A stretch of 35,565 nt of DNA from Pseudomonadota bacterium (GTDB lineage Bacteria > Pseudomonadota > Gammaproteobacteria > Burkholderiales > Burkholderiaceae_C): contig JAJZTW010000041.1 of NCBI GenBank assembly GCA_021847345.1, positions 1-35,565 on the forward strand. Direction: 5' to 3'. The notes under the pieces are model-generated. The model saw nothing but the letters and a program-made list of their open reading frames with translations. It did not search any database and was not told where the DNA came from. The position numbers were made by a program, and so were the translations under genes. Shown in pieces: positions 25,585 to 33,631 of the stretch (its first letter is position 1; every line of letters starts with the position of its first letter).

Positions 25585-26770
25585 CGCGTTGCACGATTTG
25601 CATGGCTGCGTTGAGCCCCAGCAGGCGGTCGTTGTTGACCATCAACATGGTGCCGTAGGCGTCCCGCAGGTTGCGGCAAAGGCTGACCTCGGAATCGTTC
25701 CGGTAGGCGTTGATGCCGCCGATGATCATGGCCCGCCCCACGAGATCGACCAGCAGGGTCGACGTATTGAGCTTGAGGTTGTTGACCCGGATGTTGAAGC
25801 CGAAATTGCCGAAGTCCCCGCCCGGGCCGTGCGCCAGCAGGTCCCGGTACTCGGCCAGCACCTGCGCCAGCCCGGCGCGCATGGTCTGCAGCACCATGTC
25901 GGCCTCGCCAAGGCGAGTCGCGGCAATGGGCATCGCGTCCGGGGTCTTGCGCGCCTGAGCGCGCACCACGCTGCGGGCCCGGTTCATGGAATCGATGCCG
26001 ATGCCGATCCACAAGGCCGCCCACACCAGATGCGCCACGGGGTGCATGGTGCGGGCGTGGATGTCCGCGTACGGCACGGGCAGGATCTGTTCGCGCACGC
26101 CACGCCCGTGCACGGTGAACCCGGAACTGCAGGTGCCGCGAAACCCCATGGTGTCCCAACCACACATGGGCTCCAGGGTCAGGTGCTCCTTGAGCAGCAG
26201 CACCTGCACCTGGTCCCCGGCGGCGCTTTCCGGGGCGCGCCGGGCCGTCAGCAACAAGGCGTCGGCGGCATCCATGTAGGAAATCACCGGCGCCTTCTTG
26301 GTCACGCTGAATCCGTCGCCTTCGAGCTGCACGGCGCAGATACTCGAGCGCAGGTCGCCTCCGATGCCCACCTCGGTGGTGGCCGAGGCCAGCAGCAGTT
26401 GCTGCTCGCACAGCCTGCGCACGAAAGCCTGGAAATACCTCGACTCCAGTGCATGATGCACCAGGCAGGCGACCTGGATCTGATGCATCGCGTACACCAT
26501 CGCCGTCGCCGAGCAGTACTGCCCGAAGATCTCGCACAAGCGGACGACGTCTTCCAGGCTGCGCCCCATCCCCCCGTACTCACGGGGCACGTACGCACCG
26601 AGCAACCCGGCGCGCTTCAATTCGGCGAAGGCCTCCGCGGGAAATCGCGCGTCGCGGTCGACGGCAGCGGAATGGGGCGCCAGAGCGTGGCGGCCGATGT
26701 CGTGGGCGAGCTCGAACAATCCGGCGCGCTCGGCCGCGTCGGCGGCCTCCGGGGTGACGTGCGTATCCAT
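25577..26770 (-). CDS. Acyl-CoA-dehydrogenase-like flavoprotein
   Basis: A 397-residue member of the acyl-CoA dehydrogenase fold: N-terminal helical domain (GLLGAYVPREYGGMGRSLEDVV), middle beta domain (ASATTEVGIGGDLRSS, then GFSVTKKAPVISYMDAADALLL and GWDTMGFRGTCSSGF) and C-terminal helical domain. It should bind FAD. The catalytic Glu of the medium-chain enzyme, in 'YEGTSQ', aligns by eye with Val378 in RDAYGTMLMVNND, so the canonical base is missing at that place; some relatives carry it elsewhere. Placed between a carrier protein (7-base gap) and an amino acid:carrier ligase (8-base overlap), it may oxidise the tethered aminoacyl group, as prolyl-carrier-protein oxidases do in pyrrole synthesis. 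That role is inference; oxidation of another acyl group, or an oxygenase-type reaction, is also possible. Confidence 0.88.
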   Translation of the reverse strand: MDTHVTPEAADAAERAGLFELAHDIGRHALAPHSAAVDRDARFPAEAFAELKRAGLLGAYVPREYGGMGRSLEDVVRLCEIFGQYCSATAMVYAMHQIQVACLVHHALESRYFQAFVRRLCEQQLLLASATTEVGIGGDLRSSICAVQLEGDGFSVTKKAPVISYMDAADALLLTARRAPESAAGDQVQVLLLKEHLTLEPMCGWDTMGFRGTCSSGFTVHGRGVREQILPVPYADIHARTMHPVAHLVWAALWIGIGIDSMNRARSVVRAQARKTPDAMPIAATRLGEADMVLQTMRAGLAQVLAEYRDLLAHGPGGDFGNFGFNIRVNNLKLNTSTLLVDLVGRAMIIGGINAYRNDSEVSLCRNLRDAYGTMLMVNNDRLLGLNAAMQIVQRDA

Positions 26771-26777
26771 GGGGTCT

Positions 26778-27023
26778 TCAGTCGCCAGGCCGCAGTTCCG
26801 CGATCGATTCGGCGAGCGAACGAATGCTCTCGAAAGTCTTGCGACTCAGCATGTGCTGCGGGAACTCGACGTCGAAATGTTCCTCGAGCGCGAGCATCAG
26901 GTTGACCGTGGTCAGCGAAGTCAACCCGAGCTCGTACAGATTCGCATCGCTGGTGACCTTGGCGGGTTCGCAGGACAGGCGCGCGTGCTGGAGAACAAGG
27001 TCACGGATCGGGTCGACGTACAT
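26778..27023 (-). CDS. Acyl carrier protein (aminoacyl carrier protein candidate)
   Basis: An 81-residue acidic four-helix carrier protein. The phosphopantetheine site is Ser36 in YELGLTSLTTVNLM, with Thr in place of the usual Asp before the serine ('DSL' to 'TSL'). Helix 2 (LTTVNLMLALEEHFDVEFP) and the following FPQHMLSRKTFESIRSLAESIA fit the family. It is the first gene of the leftward group: 7 bases separate it from the dehydrogenase-like gene, and upstream lies a divergent glycosyltransferase. It is the probable partner of the amino acid:[carrier protein] ligase and probably needs the Sfp-type transferase at 8085-8858, or a housekeeping AcpS, for activation. No clear ribosome-binding sequence precedes the ATG. 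Confidence 0.92.
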   Translation of the reverse strand: MYVDPIRDLVLQHARLSCEPAKVTSDANLYELGLTSLTTVNLMLALEEHFDVEFPQHMLSRKTFESIRSLAESIAELRPGD

Positions 27024-27055
27024 GGCAGTGGGATTTTTTCGAAGCAGCGCCTGAG

Positions 27056-27086
27056 TTTATGAATAGAAGGTCTCGACGGCTGCCAA
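27056..27086 (-). promoter_or_regulatory. Possible promoter of the carrier-protein operon
   Basis: On the minus strand TTGGCA (27086-27081, five of six bases of the -35 consensus) is followed by the AT-rich segment CTATTCATAAACT, within which CATAAA (27061-27056, spacer 19) or TATTCA could act as a weak -10. It lies 33-63 bases upstream of the carrier protein ATG. The spacing is not ideal. Confidence 0.25.
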
Positions 27087-27164
27087 ATTTCTCACGGATC
27101 CGCGCTGCATTCACAGCCGATTCGAGTTGGTATGCTTGATCGACCATCCAGCGCACGATCTCGC

Positions 27165-28340
27165 ATGACACGCATCGCCATCGTCACTCCCATCCTGCCG
27201 GTCCCCTTCGATATCGCGCGGGGTCGGTTCATTCACGAACAGGCGAAAGCCCTGGCAAGGATTGCGACGATTCGAATCTTCCTGCAGACCGCGCGCTACC
27301 CCGCGATCGGGTGGTTGAAGCCGCAGAGCTATGTCGACGGCAGGGTCGAGGCCGGGCATGATCTGTGGCAGGGCCTGGATGTCGACGCCTACTCCTACCC
27401 TGCGCTGCCCTGGGTCTCCAGACCCTTCAACGGGGCGAGCGGCGCGCGGCGCCTGCTGCCGCGCCTGCGCCTGTTCAAGCCGGATGTGGTGGTCGCCTAC
27501 TGGGCCTATCCGGAGGGGCTGTCCGGGGTGCGCGCGGCGCACGCATTGGGCAAGCCCTGCGTCGTCGGCGTGCTGGGCAGCGACGTGCTGACGCGCAGCG
27601 GCTGGCTGGCGCGCATGACACGCTCCGCGCTGCAAGAGGCGGACGCGGTCGCCGTGGTCAGCGAACACCTCGCGCGAACCGTGACCACGCGCTACGGCAT
27701 CGATTCGAAGCATGTGTACACCATCATCAACGGCTACAACACCTCGGTGTTCCACCCCCGCGCCCAGCCGGCCTGCCGGGCTGAACTGGGCCTGCCCGCC
27801 GATGCACGGCTGATCGTGTTCGTCGGCCGCTTGATCGAGGCCAAGGGCCTGCGCGAGTTGCTGCGCGCTTTCGACGCCCTGGCGGCAAACGACCCGCTCA
27901 TCCATCTGGCGCTGGTGGGCGACGGGGTCATGCGCCACGAACTGGAGGCATTGGTGGGCGCCAGTCCGATGGCGGCGCGTATCCACATGCCGGGGGCCCT
28001 GGCGCCCGAGCAGGTCGCGACGTGGATCAATGCAGCCGATGTGTTCACGCTGCCGTCTTGGTCGGAGGGCTATCCGAACGTCGTCGTCGAATCACTGGCC
28101 TGCGGCCGACCGGTGGTGGCCAGCAACGTCGGGGGGCTGCCCGAGATCGTGAACGCGCAAAACGGCATCCTGGTGCCGGCGCGCGACCCCGGCGCACTGG
28201 CTGGGGCATTGCGCGACGCGCTGGACCGGGCTTGGGACCACGAGCGTATCGCGGCCGGCATGCAGCGCAGCTGGGACGATGTAGCGCGGGAAACCCTCGC
28301 GCTGTGCGAAGCTGTGCGCAAGACGGTCGCACTCGCGTAG
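27165..28340 (+). CDS. GT4-family glycosyltransferase
   Basis: A 391-residue GT-B glycosyltransferase. TRIAIVTPILPVPFDIARGRFIHEQAKAL is the N-terminal GT4 strand and loop. DVVVAYWAYPEGL, CVVGVLGSDVL, AVAVVSEHLARTV, TIINGYNTSVFHP, LIVFVGRLIEAKGLRELL, LALVGDGVMRHEL, LPSWSEGYPNVVVESLACGRPVVASNVGGLPEIV complete the set, with a canonical E-x7-E (Glu in SEGYPNVVVES). I chose the ATG at 27165 because the family start begins there; an ATG at 27132 in the same frame has slightly better upstream context and would add 11 residues. It is a single rightward gene, divergent from the carrier-protein operon and convergent with the YdcF gene (30 bases between stops). Probably adds a hexose during repeat-unit assembly; specificity unknown. 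Confidence 0.9.
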   Translation: MTRIAIVTPILPVPFDIARGRFIHEQAKALARIATIRIFLQTARYPAIGWLKPQSYVDGRVEAGHDLWQGLDVDAYSYPALPWVSRPFNGASGARRLLPRLRLFKPDVVVAYWAYPEGLSGVRAAHALGKPCVVGVLGSDVLTRSGWLARMTRSALQEADAVAVVSEHLARTVTTRYGIDSKHVYTIINGYNTSVFHPRAQPACRAELGLPADARLIVFVGRLIEAKGLRELLRAFDALAANDPLIHLALVGDGVMRHELEALVGASPMAARIHMPGALAPEQVATWINAADVFTLPSWSEGYPNVVVESLACGRPVVASNVGGLPEIVNAQNGILVPARDPGALAGALRDALDRAWDHERIAAGMQRSWDDVARETLALCEAVRKTVALA

Positions 28341-28370
28341 CCAGGCCACGAGCCCGGCGCGGACTGCGAG

Positions 28371-29135
28371 TCAGCGGCGAAGCACGCCGGCGAACTTCAG
28401 CCGGTAATACGGGATCCCCAGGTATTCATGCAGCGCGCGCGACATCATCGCGAAGGCACCACTACTCGGGAACCATTGCTCGAGGTCATTCGAGCGTGAT
28501 GCCTCGAAGTCCACCGGAAACGCGCACACAGGCAGGCCGCTGTCACGAAACGCCAGGTAGGCGCGGGGCATGTGGTACGCGGAGGTCACCAGGTACAGCG
28601 GCGGATGGCTGGCCGCGCCGAGGCGCCGCGCGAGGTTGCGGGCGCTTTCATACGTGGTCCGCGAAACGTCGTCGGTCTGGATACGCGCCGCGGGAAAGCC
28701 CAGACGCAAGGCAAGCGCACGCATCAGGTCCGCCTCGGTGACGGCCCCGCCATGTCCGCCCGAGAACAACAGCCGACTGTCGGGTACGCTGCGGGCCAGT
28801 TGCTCGGCGGCCAGGGTCCTGCGCAGGCTGGCGGCACTCAGGGAGATCACGGGATCCGCGGACGCGTCGGTTTCACGAATTCCGCCGGCGAGCACGATGA
28901 ACAGGCTGCCGGGCGGCGGCGGCGTGCATCGCTTTGCCTCACGCCGGGCCATCGATTCCAGGTGCCCAAGCACCCGGTCCGCCACGACCGGGGCGGAAAC
29001 GCCCCACCAAAGCACCAGCGCGAAGACCAGCCCCGCGCGCAGCCACCAACGGCGCTGCGACAGCAGGCTGAGCAGCAGCAGGAACAAAAAGATCCAGCCA
29101 AATCCCCATAGGGGGGACAGCAGCGTATCGCGCAT
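28371..29135 (-). CDS. YdcF/ElyC family protein (DUF218)
   Basis: A 254-residue protein with two N-terminal hydrophobic helices (WGFGWIFLFLLLLSLL and WWLRAGLVFALVLWWGVSAPVV) and a DUF218 domain from ~85 on. The domain shows SLFIVLAGGIRETD, SRLLFSGGHGGAVTEADLM, VSRTTYESARNLARRL and PLYLVTSAYHMPRAYLAF, the four conserved blocks of the SanA/YdcF/ElyC group. ElyC is implicated in envelope and lipid-carrier metabolism; members in exopolysaccharide loci are common but their chemistry is not settled. I chose the ATG at 29135 over an in-frame start at 29240 that would overlap the kinase gene. It follows the tyrosine autokinase gene by 26 bases and ends the right-hand leftward group. Confidence 0.86.
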   Translation of the reverse strand: MRDTLLSPLWGFGWIFLFLLLLSLLSQRRWWLRAGLVFALVLWWGVSAPVVADRVLGHLESMARREAKRCTPPPPGSLFIVLAGGIRETDASADPVISLSAASLRRTLAAEQLARSVPDSRLLFSGGHGGAVTEADLMRALALRLGFPAARIQTDDVSRTTYESARNLARRLGAASHPPLYLVTSAYHMPRAYLAFRDSGLPVCAFPVDFEASRSNDLEQWFPSSGAFAMMSRALHEYLGIPYYRLKFAGVLRR

Positions 29136-29161
29136 CGGCAGGATAGGGGCCCCGCTGTGAC

Positions 29162-30058
29162 TCAGTACGCGTAATAGCCGTACGGTGACGAAGCAACCGG
29201 AGTGCGCGACTGGTTGAGCAAGGTCATCACCAGCGGACATTCCTGCAGCAACGACAGCGCGTGCTGCACGGAGCCCCGCGGCGTCGACCCCGCTTGCACG
29301 ACCAGCACCACCTGCCCCATCTGCGGAGCCAGGGCACGCGCCTCCGCCGCGTGCAGCATCGGCGGCGCGTCGAACACCACGATTCGCTGCTCCGGGTACG
29401 CTGCCAGCCGGTCCAGCAAGGCATGCATTTCGCGGCTGCCCAGGACCTCGGTGGCCAGGTCGTTCGGCGCTCCCGCCGGCAGAAAGGACAGTTTGTCGAT
29501 GTTGGTGGAAAGCTCGACCTCCTCCAGCGGCAACGCGGGCTGGGTCAACAGGTCGAGCAGCCCCGCGCGCTGGGCGACGCCAAGACGCTGCGACGAGACG
29601 CGGCGCGTGGGGTCGGCATCGACCAGCAACACGCGGTAATTCATTTCCATCGCCAGGCTGATCGCCAGGTTCAGCGCCACGAAGGACTTGCCCTCGCCCG
29701 GCAAGCTGCTGGTGACCATGATCAGGTTTCCCCGCTCGACGCGCTCTCGCCCCTGGGTGCCCACGGCGTTGCCCAGCAGCGGACGCTTGACCGCGCGGAA
29801 TTCATCCACCAGCCTGGTGCGGGCCGTTCCGGGGATCATGAAGCCTTCGCTGCCCAGTTGCTGCAACGGCAACTCGACAGCATGCCGAGGCTCCGCCAGC
29901 GGGGTCGGGCGCGCGCCCACGTCGCGCAGCGCCCCGGCCAGCGCCGCGGGCTGCTCGGATGCCGCGCCGACAGCGGGTGCCGCCGCGGTCCACGGAAGCT
30001 CCACGCCGGCCTGCTTGAGTTGCTGCAGGCGCTGGCTGGCTTGTTCGATCGTGCCCAT
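29162..30058 (-). CDS. Exopolysaccharide tyrosine autokinase (BY-kinase, XrtA-associated/EpsG type)
   Basis: A 298-residue cytoplasmic BY-kinase, the separate ATPase half of a Wzc-type copolymerase. It shows Walker A SLPGEGKSFVALN (Lys124), Walker A' LLVDADPTRR (144-153) and Walker B VVFDAPP (227-233), plus a C-terminal tyrosine cluster, YGYYAY, where autophosphorylation normally occurs. Residues ~75-95 (IPGTARTRLVDEFRAVKRPLL) match the linker segment of this family, with its E-F-R-x-x-K/R element. The N-terminal ~70 residues are a variable Ala-rich lead. Its partner, the membrane chain-length determinant, is encoded 10 bases upstream. Cycling of phosphorylation controls polymer length; the phosphatase domain at 11067-12815 is a candidate antagonist. 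Confidence 0.93.
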   Translation of the reverse strand: MGTIEQASQRLQQLKQAGVELPWTAAAPAVGAASEQPAALAGALRDVGARPTPLAEPRHAVELPLQQLGSEGFMIPGTARTRLVDEFRAVKRPLLGNAVGTQGRERVERGNLIMVTSSLPGEGKSFVALNLAISLAMEMNYRVLLVDADPTRRVSSQRLGVAQRAGLLDLLTQPALPLEEVELSTNIDKLSFLPAGAPNDLATEVLGSREMHALLDRLAAYPEQRIVVFDAPPMLHAAEARALAPQMGQVVLVVQAGSTPRGSVQHALSLLQECPLVMTLLNQSRTPVASSPYGYYAY

Positions 30059-30068
30059 GGAGGTTCCT

Positions 30069-31640
30069 TCAGTGAAACAGGTGGAGCACGCTCAACACAG
30101 CCCCGCCGGCGAACAGCAGGACCAAGGCGCCGGAACCGAACCAGAACAAGCCCTGGTCACGCCGCTCCCGCGCGACCCGGGCCGGGGTCATGACCAGCGA
30201 GATCGACCCCAGAACGGGGCGATCGCTGGTTTCCCGCAACTGGCGCGCTGTGTGGTAGGTCGGCAGCAACAGCACATAGGCATAGGCCGTCCCCACACCG
30301 GCAGCGAGGGACAACAGCAGAACCGCAGCAACCAGCAGGGATCTGTGCGGCGGCAGCGGCGAGGGTGCGAGGCGAGGCGGATCCACCACATGGAAATAGT
30401 CCTTGCGCCGGCTGTCTTCCTGGTTCAGCGACAACATCGCCGCCTCGCGGCGTTGCATCAGCTTCTGGTAGGTGTCGTTGAGCACCCCGAAGTTGCGCGT
30501 CAGCTGCACGTAGCGCTCGTCCAGCCCGGGCATCTGTCGCTCCCGCTGCTCGAGCTGCTGCAGCCGCGCATGCAGCTCCGAGAGCTGGGTCTGCAACGAG
30601 GCCACGTTGGCATTGGCCTGGGCCAGGCTGACCCGCAGCTGCTGGTACACGGGGTTGGTGGCGTCGGAATAATCGTGGCTGGCGGCCGGATGGGTGGCCG
30701 CCTGGCGTTGCTCGCGCGCGCGCTCGGCTTCCAGCTGCGCCAGACTCTGCCGCGTGGCGATCACGTCCGGATACGCGTCGGTGTAGCGCTGCAACAGATC
30801 CGACAGGCGGTTGCGCAGCACGACGATGCGTTGGTCGATCGCGCTGGGCTGCGCCGCCTGTCCACCCATCATGCCGGGAACCAGGTCGGGAGAGAGCGTG
30901 GGACGCACACTGGCCAGCTGCCCCTGCAACGCGTCGCGCGAACTCGTTGCCGCGGCGAGCTGGGCTTGCAAGGTGATCACCTGATCCTGCAACTGGCCTT
31001 GTTGCGCGGCCAGGTTGTTCGCACCGGGTACCGAATACCCGGGGTGCTCGGAACGAAACTCGCGCAGCCGGGTTTCCATGTCCTGCAGCTTGCCCGCGTA
31101 CAGCGCGATCTGGCTGTCGATGAACTTCAAGGCCTGCTTGGAATCCTGCTGGTTGGTGGACAGGCCATGCTTGACGAACAGGGCCATCAGCACCTTGACC
31201 ACGCCCAGCGTGCGCTCAGGATCATGGCCGATGTAGCTGACCTCGTAGATGTTGTTGCTCGACGCGCCGCCACTGATCTTGACCTTGACGGTCTTGGCGA
31301 GTTGCTGGCGAAGCTGCTCGCGCCGGGCCTGCGAAGCGCCCGCGGGCAGCAAATGGTTGGCGTCGATCACTGCGTCCAGGTTGGTTCGCGACAACAGGGT
31401 ACGCGCCAGCATGCTGACCTGATCGCCGACGTTCGGCTCCACGGCGAGCCCCTGCAACAACGGGCGCAGCGTGGATTGCGCATCGACATAGACCGTCGCG
31501 CTGGCCTCGTAGCGGGCCTTGTAGAGGGAAACCCCGGCCAGGCCGACGACGGCCACGGCCCAGGCCGCGGCCAGACCCCACCAGCGCTTGTGCCACATCG
31601 CGGGCAGCAGATTGAACAAGGGGCTCAGCAGGTCGTTCAT
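30069..31640 (-). CDS. Polysaccharide chain-length determinant (Wzz/GumC type, XrtA-associated)
   Basis: A 523-residue inner-membrane copolymerase component. The N-terminal Wzz domain follows a transmembrane helix (WWGLAAAWAVAVVGLAGVSLY, about 19-40) and continues with YEASATVYVDAQSTLRPLLQGLAVEPN. Two long coiled-coil stretches occupy about 175-260 and 320-405 in the periplasm. Near the end VDPPRLAPSPLPPHRSLL is the Pro-rich motif that precedes the second transmembrane helix (~435-460), and a third span lies at the extreme C-terminus. Length and organisation fit the XrtA-system chain-length family rather than the short O-antigen Wzz. No kinase domain is fused; the kinase is the next gene. The ATG at 31640 is 13 bases after the ATPase gene. 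Expected to set polymer length and link synthesis with the outer-membrane channel. Confidence 0.92.
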   Translation of the reverse strand: MNDLLSPLFNLLPAMWHKRWWGLAAAWAVAVVGLAGVSLYKARYEASATVYVDAQSTLRPLLQGLAVEPNVGDQVSMLARTLLSRTNLDAVIDANHLLPAGASQARREQLRQQLAKTVKVKISGGASSNNIYEVSYIGHDPERTLGVVKVLMALFVKHGLSTNQQDSKQALKFIDSQIALYAGKLQDMETRLREFRSEHPGYSVPGANNLAAQQGQLQDQVITLQAQLAAATSSRDALQGQLASVRPTLSPDLVPGMMGGQAAQPSAIDQRIVVLRNRLSDLLQRYTDAYPDVIATRQSLAQLEAERAREQRQAATHPAASHDYSDATNPVYQQLRVSLAQANANVASLQTQLSELHARLQQLEQRERQMPGLDERYVQLTRNFGVLNDTYQKLMQRREAAMLSLNQEDSRRKDYFHVVDPPRLAPSPLPPHRSLLVAAVLLLSLAAGVGTAYAYVLLLPTYHTARQLRETSDRPVLGSISLVMTPARVARERRDQGLFWFGSGALVLLFAGGAVLSVLHLFH

Positions 31641-31653
31641 CGTCCGTGCGCCC

Positions 31654-33615
31654 TCAGGCGCGGTCCAGGAATTGTTGGTACCGGCTGTCGTGCCGCCCGA
31701 GCAGCCAGTCGGACAGGTTCGTCGCGACGCGCTCGGCGGCGCGGCCGTCAAACCCCTCGGGAAGCACCACGCGCCGCCCTCCGCCGGAAATGATATCCGC
31801 CAGCTCGCGCGCGAGGCGCTTCACACTGAGAGCGTCGGGCGCGAGCGTGGGCAGGCCCAGGCCCGCGGCCTCGTCCCAGAGCCAGGCATCGTCGGTCACC
31901 ACGCACCGCGCATGGCGCATCAGGCCGAGCAATTCCGCGTGCGAAAATGCTCCGACGACCCGCACCTCGGCGGCCATATGCTGAGACAGATGCTCGGCAA
32001 GCGACTGGCGCCGACCCCTGTCCACCGGGCACAGCAGCCAGACCCTCCACCCCAGCCTGCGCAGCTCGGTGTCGAGTTGCACCAGCAACTCCGCCGCGGC
32101 GGCCTGCTCGGGGTGCCGCAGACACACGAGCACATAGCCCGCCGGATCGGCAAGCAGGGAGACGGGAAGATTCTCCCGCCGCAGGGTCTGCTCCGGGTTC
32201 ACGCTGTGCGGCAGCAGCAGGCGCATCGCGTCCAGTGCCAGACTGCCCACCGGCACGACGTCCGGACGGGCGGCGTCGGGGCCACTTGCCTGCTCGGCAG
32301 CCATGAACAACAAGTCCGTGACTTGCCCGAGCAGCGCACGGTACCGCCTTGCGGCGATATCGGCCGGCGCATCGGAGCCACCGCACCGCACCGAGATCAA
32401 GGGCACGCCGGCGACCGAAGCCACCATGGCGCAGGCAGCCTCCACCCAACCGTCGCCGACCAGAAGCATGGCCGACGGCGGTTGGGCCTGCAACTGCGCC
32501 GCGAGCGCGGCGCAGACCTCGGCAACCCCCTGCGCGCCTGTCTCCGTGTGCGCCAGCACGCATACGCCAGGGTCGCGAATCCCCAGGGAACGCAAATCGT
32601 CGGTTGCCGCGGCGTCGTCTTCGATGGCGCCGGGCGCCACCACGCGTAACAAGGTGACCTGCGGCAGGTCCTCGCGCGACTCGAACGCGCGCAGCAAGAC
32701 GCCGATGCCCAGTAATGCGTGCGCCGAGCCTGCCACGCACAGCAGGGGCGCGAGCACTGGACCGCCACTGCGTTCGGCCGCCGGGTCCGTTGCAGGCAGG
32801 CCGCTGACCTCGGCGCGCAGCTCCAGGTCCACTCGGCGCACACGCGCGGCGTCGATGTGCTGAGCCTCATCCAGAAAGGCAGACAACAGCACGCGGTTGC
32901 ACAGCGTATTGACACGTCTCGGCAAGCCGCCCGCGGCCAGGTGAATGGCGTCGAACGCAGCGCTGTCGAAATGCGGGCGCTGCTGCCACCCCACATGACG
33001 CAGCCGGTGCTCGACATAGCCGCGCGTCTCGGCCGGCTCCATCGGCCCCAGGTGGCAGCTCGCCAGCACTCGCTGCCGCAACTGCTCCAGTCGCGGCTGC
33101 AGCAGCAGGTCGCGCAGGTTCGGCTGGCCCACCAGGAAACTCTGCAGCAGCGCCTTGTTGCCGAACTGGAAATTCGACAGCATGCGCAGCTCCTCGATCG
33201 CGTCCAGCGACAGGTTCTGCGCCTCGTCGATGATCAGCAGCGCGCGCCGGTTGGAAGTCGCCAGCGTCGCGAGGAAGGCTTCCAGGGTCACCAGCAACTT
33301 GGCCTTGCTCTGTCCGTCGACGCGAATTCCGAAGGCCAGCGCGACCGCGGACAACAAGTCATCGGAGGCCAGCTGCGTGCTCACGAGTTGTGCCGCGACG
33401 ACCTTGTCCGGGTCCAGCTCGGCCAGCAAGGCTCGCAGCAGGGTGGTCTTGCCGGCCCCGATCTCACCGGTGACGACGATGAACCCCTCGCCCTGGAACG
33501 CCCCGAAACGCAGGTATTGGTAGGCGCGCCCGTGCCCCTTGGTCTCGAAATAGAACCCGGGGTCGGGATGGATCTGAAACGGCGGCGCGCTCAGGCCGTA
33601 GTACTGCTCGTACAT
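31654..33615 (-). CDS. XrtA-associated ExeA-like ATPase fused to a degenerate UDP-GlcNAc 2-epimerase-like domain
   Basis: A 653-residue protein, roughly twice the length of the usual ATPase of these loci. Residues 1-270 are the ExeA/GspA-type AAA ATPase: MYEQYYGLSAPPFQ start, FGAFQGEGFIVVTGEIGAGKTTLLRAL with Lys56 in Walker A, and ALLIIDEAQNLS as Walker B. Residues ~285-653 look like the two Rossmann halves of UDP-GlcNAc 2-epimerase (WecB-like): the VCVLAHTETGAQGVAEV region, MLLVGDGWVEAACAMVASVAGVPLISVRCGG, VVPVGSLALDAM, and CVVTDDAWLWDEAAGLGLPTLAP. The catalytic 'HVEAGLR', 'DSGGxQEE' and 'TERPE' residues are replaced, so activity is unlikely; a nucleotide-sugar-sensing role is possible. The ATG at 33615 is 16 bases after the outer-membrane protein gene; earlier in-frame starts would overlap it. 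Confidence 0.87.
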   Translation of the reverse strand: MYEQYYGLSAPPFQIHPDPGFYFETKGHGRAYQYLRFGAFQGEGFIVVTGEIGAGKTTLLRALLAELDPDKVVAAQLVSTQLASDDLLSAVALAFGIRVDGQSKAKLLVTLEAFLATLATSNRRALLIIDEAQNLSLDAIEELRMLSNFQFGNKALLQSFLVGQPNLRDLLLQPRLEQLRQRVLASCHLGPMEPAETRGYVEHRLRHVGWQQRPHFDSAAFDAIHLAAGGLPRRVNTLCNRVLLSAFLDEAQHIDAARVRRVDLELRAEVSGLPATDPAAERSGGPVLAPLLCVAGSAHALLGIGVLLRAFESREDLPQVTLLRVVAPGAIEDDAAATDDLRSLGIRDPGVCVLAHTETGAQGVAEVCAALAAQLQAQPPSAMLLVGDGWVEAACAMVASVAGVPLISVRCGGSDAPADIAARRYRALLGQVTDLLFMAAEQASGPDAARPDVVPVGSLALDAMRLLLPHSVNPEQTLRRENLPVSLLADPAGYVLVCLRHPEQAAAAELLVQLDTELRRLGWRVWLLCPVDRGRRQSLAEHLSQHMAAEVRVVGAFSHAELLGLMRHARCVVTDDAWLWDEAAGLGLPTLAPDALSVKRLARELADIISGGGRRVVLPEGFDGRAAERVATNLSDWLLGRHDSRYQQFLDRA

Positions 33616-33631
33616 GACTGCGCAAACGCCC

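Noticed and set aside
27081-27110. Sigma54-type promoter (TGGCAC-N5-TTGC) before the carrier-protein operon
   Set aside because: TGGCA is present, but no TTGC element occurs at the required spacing.
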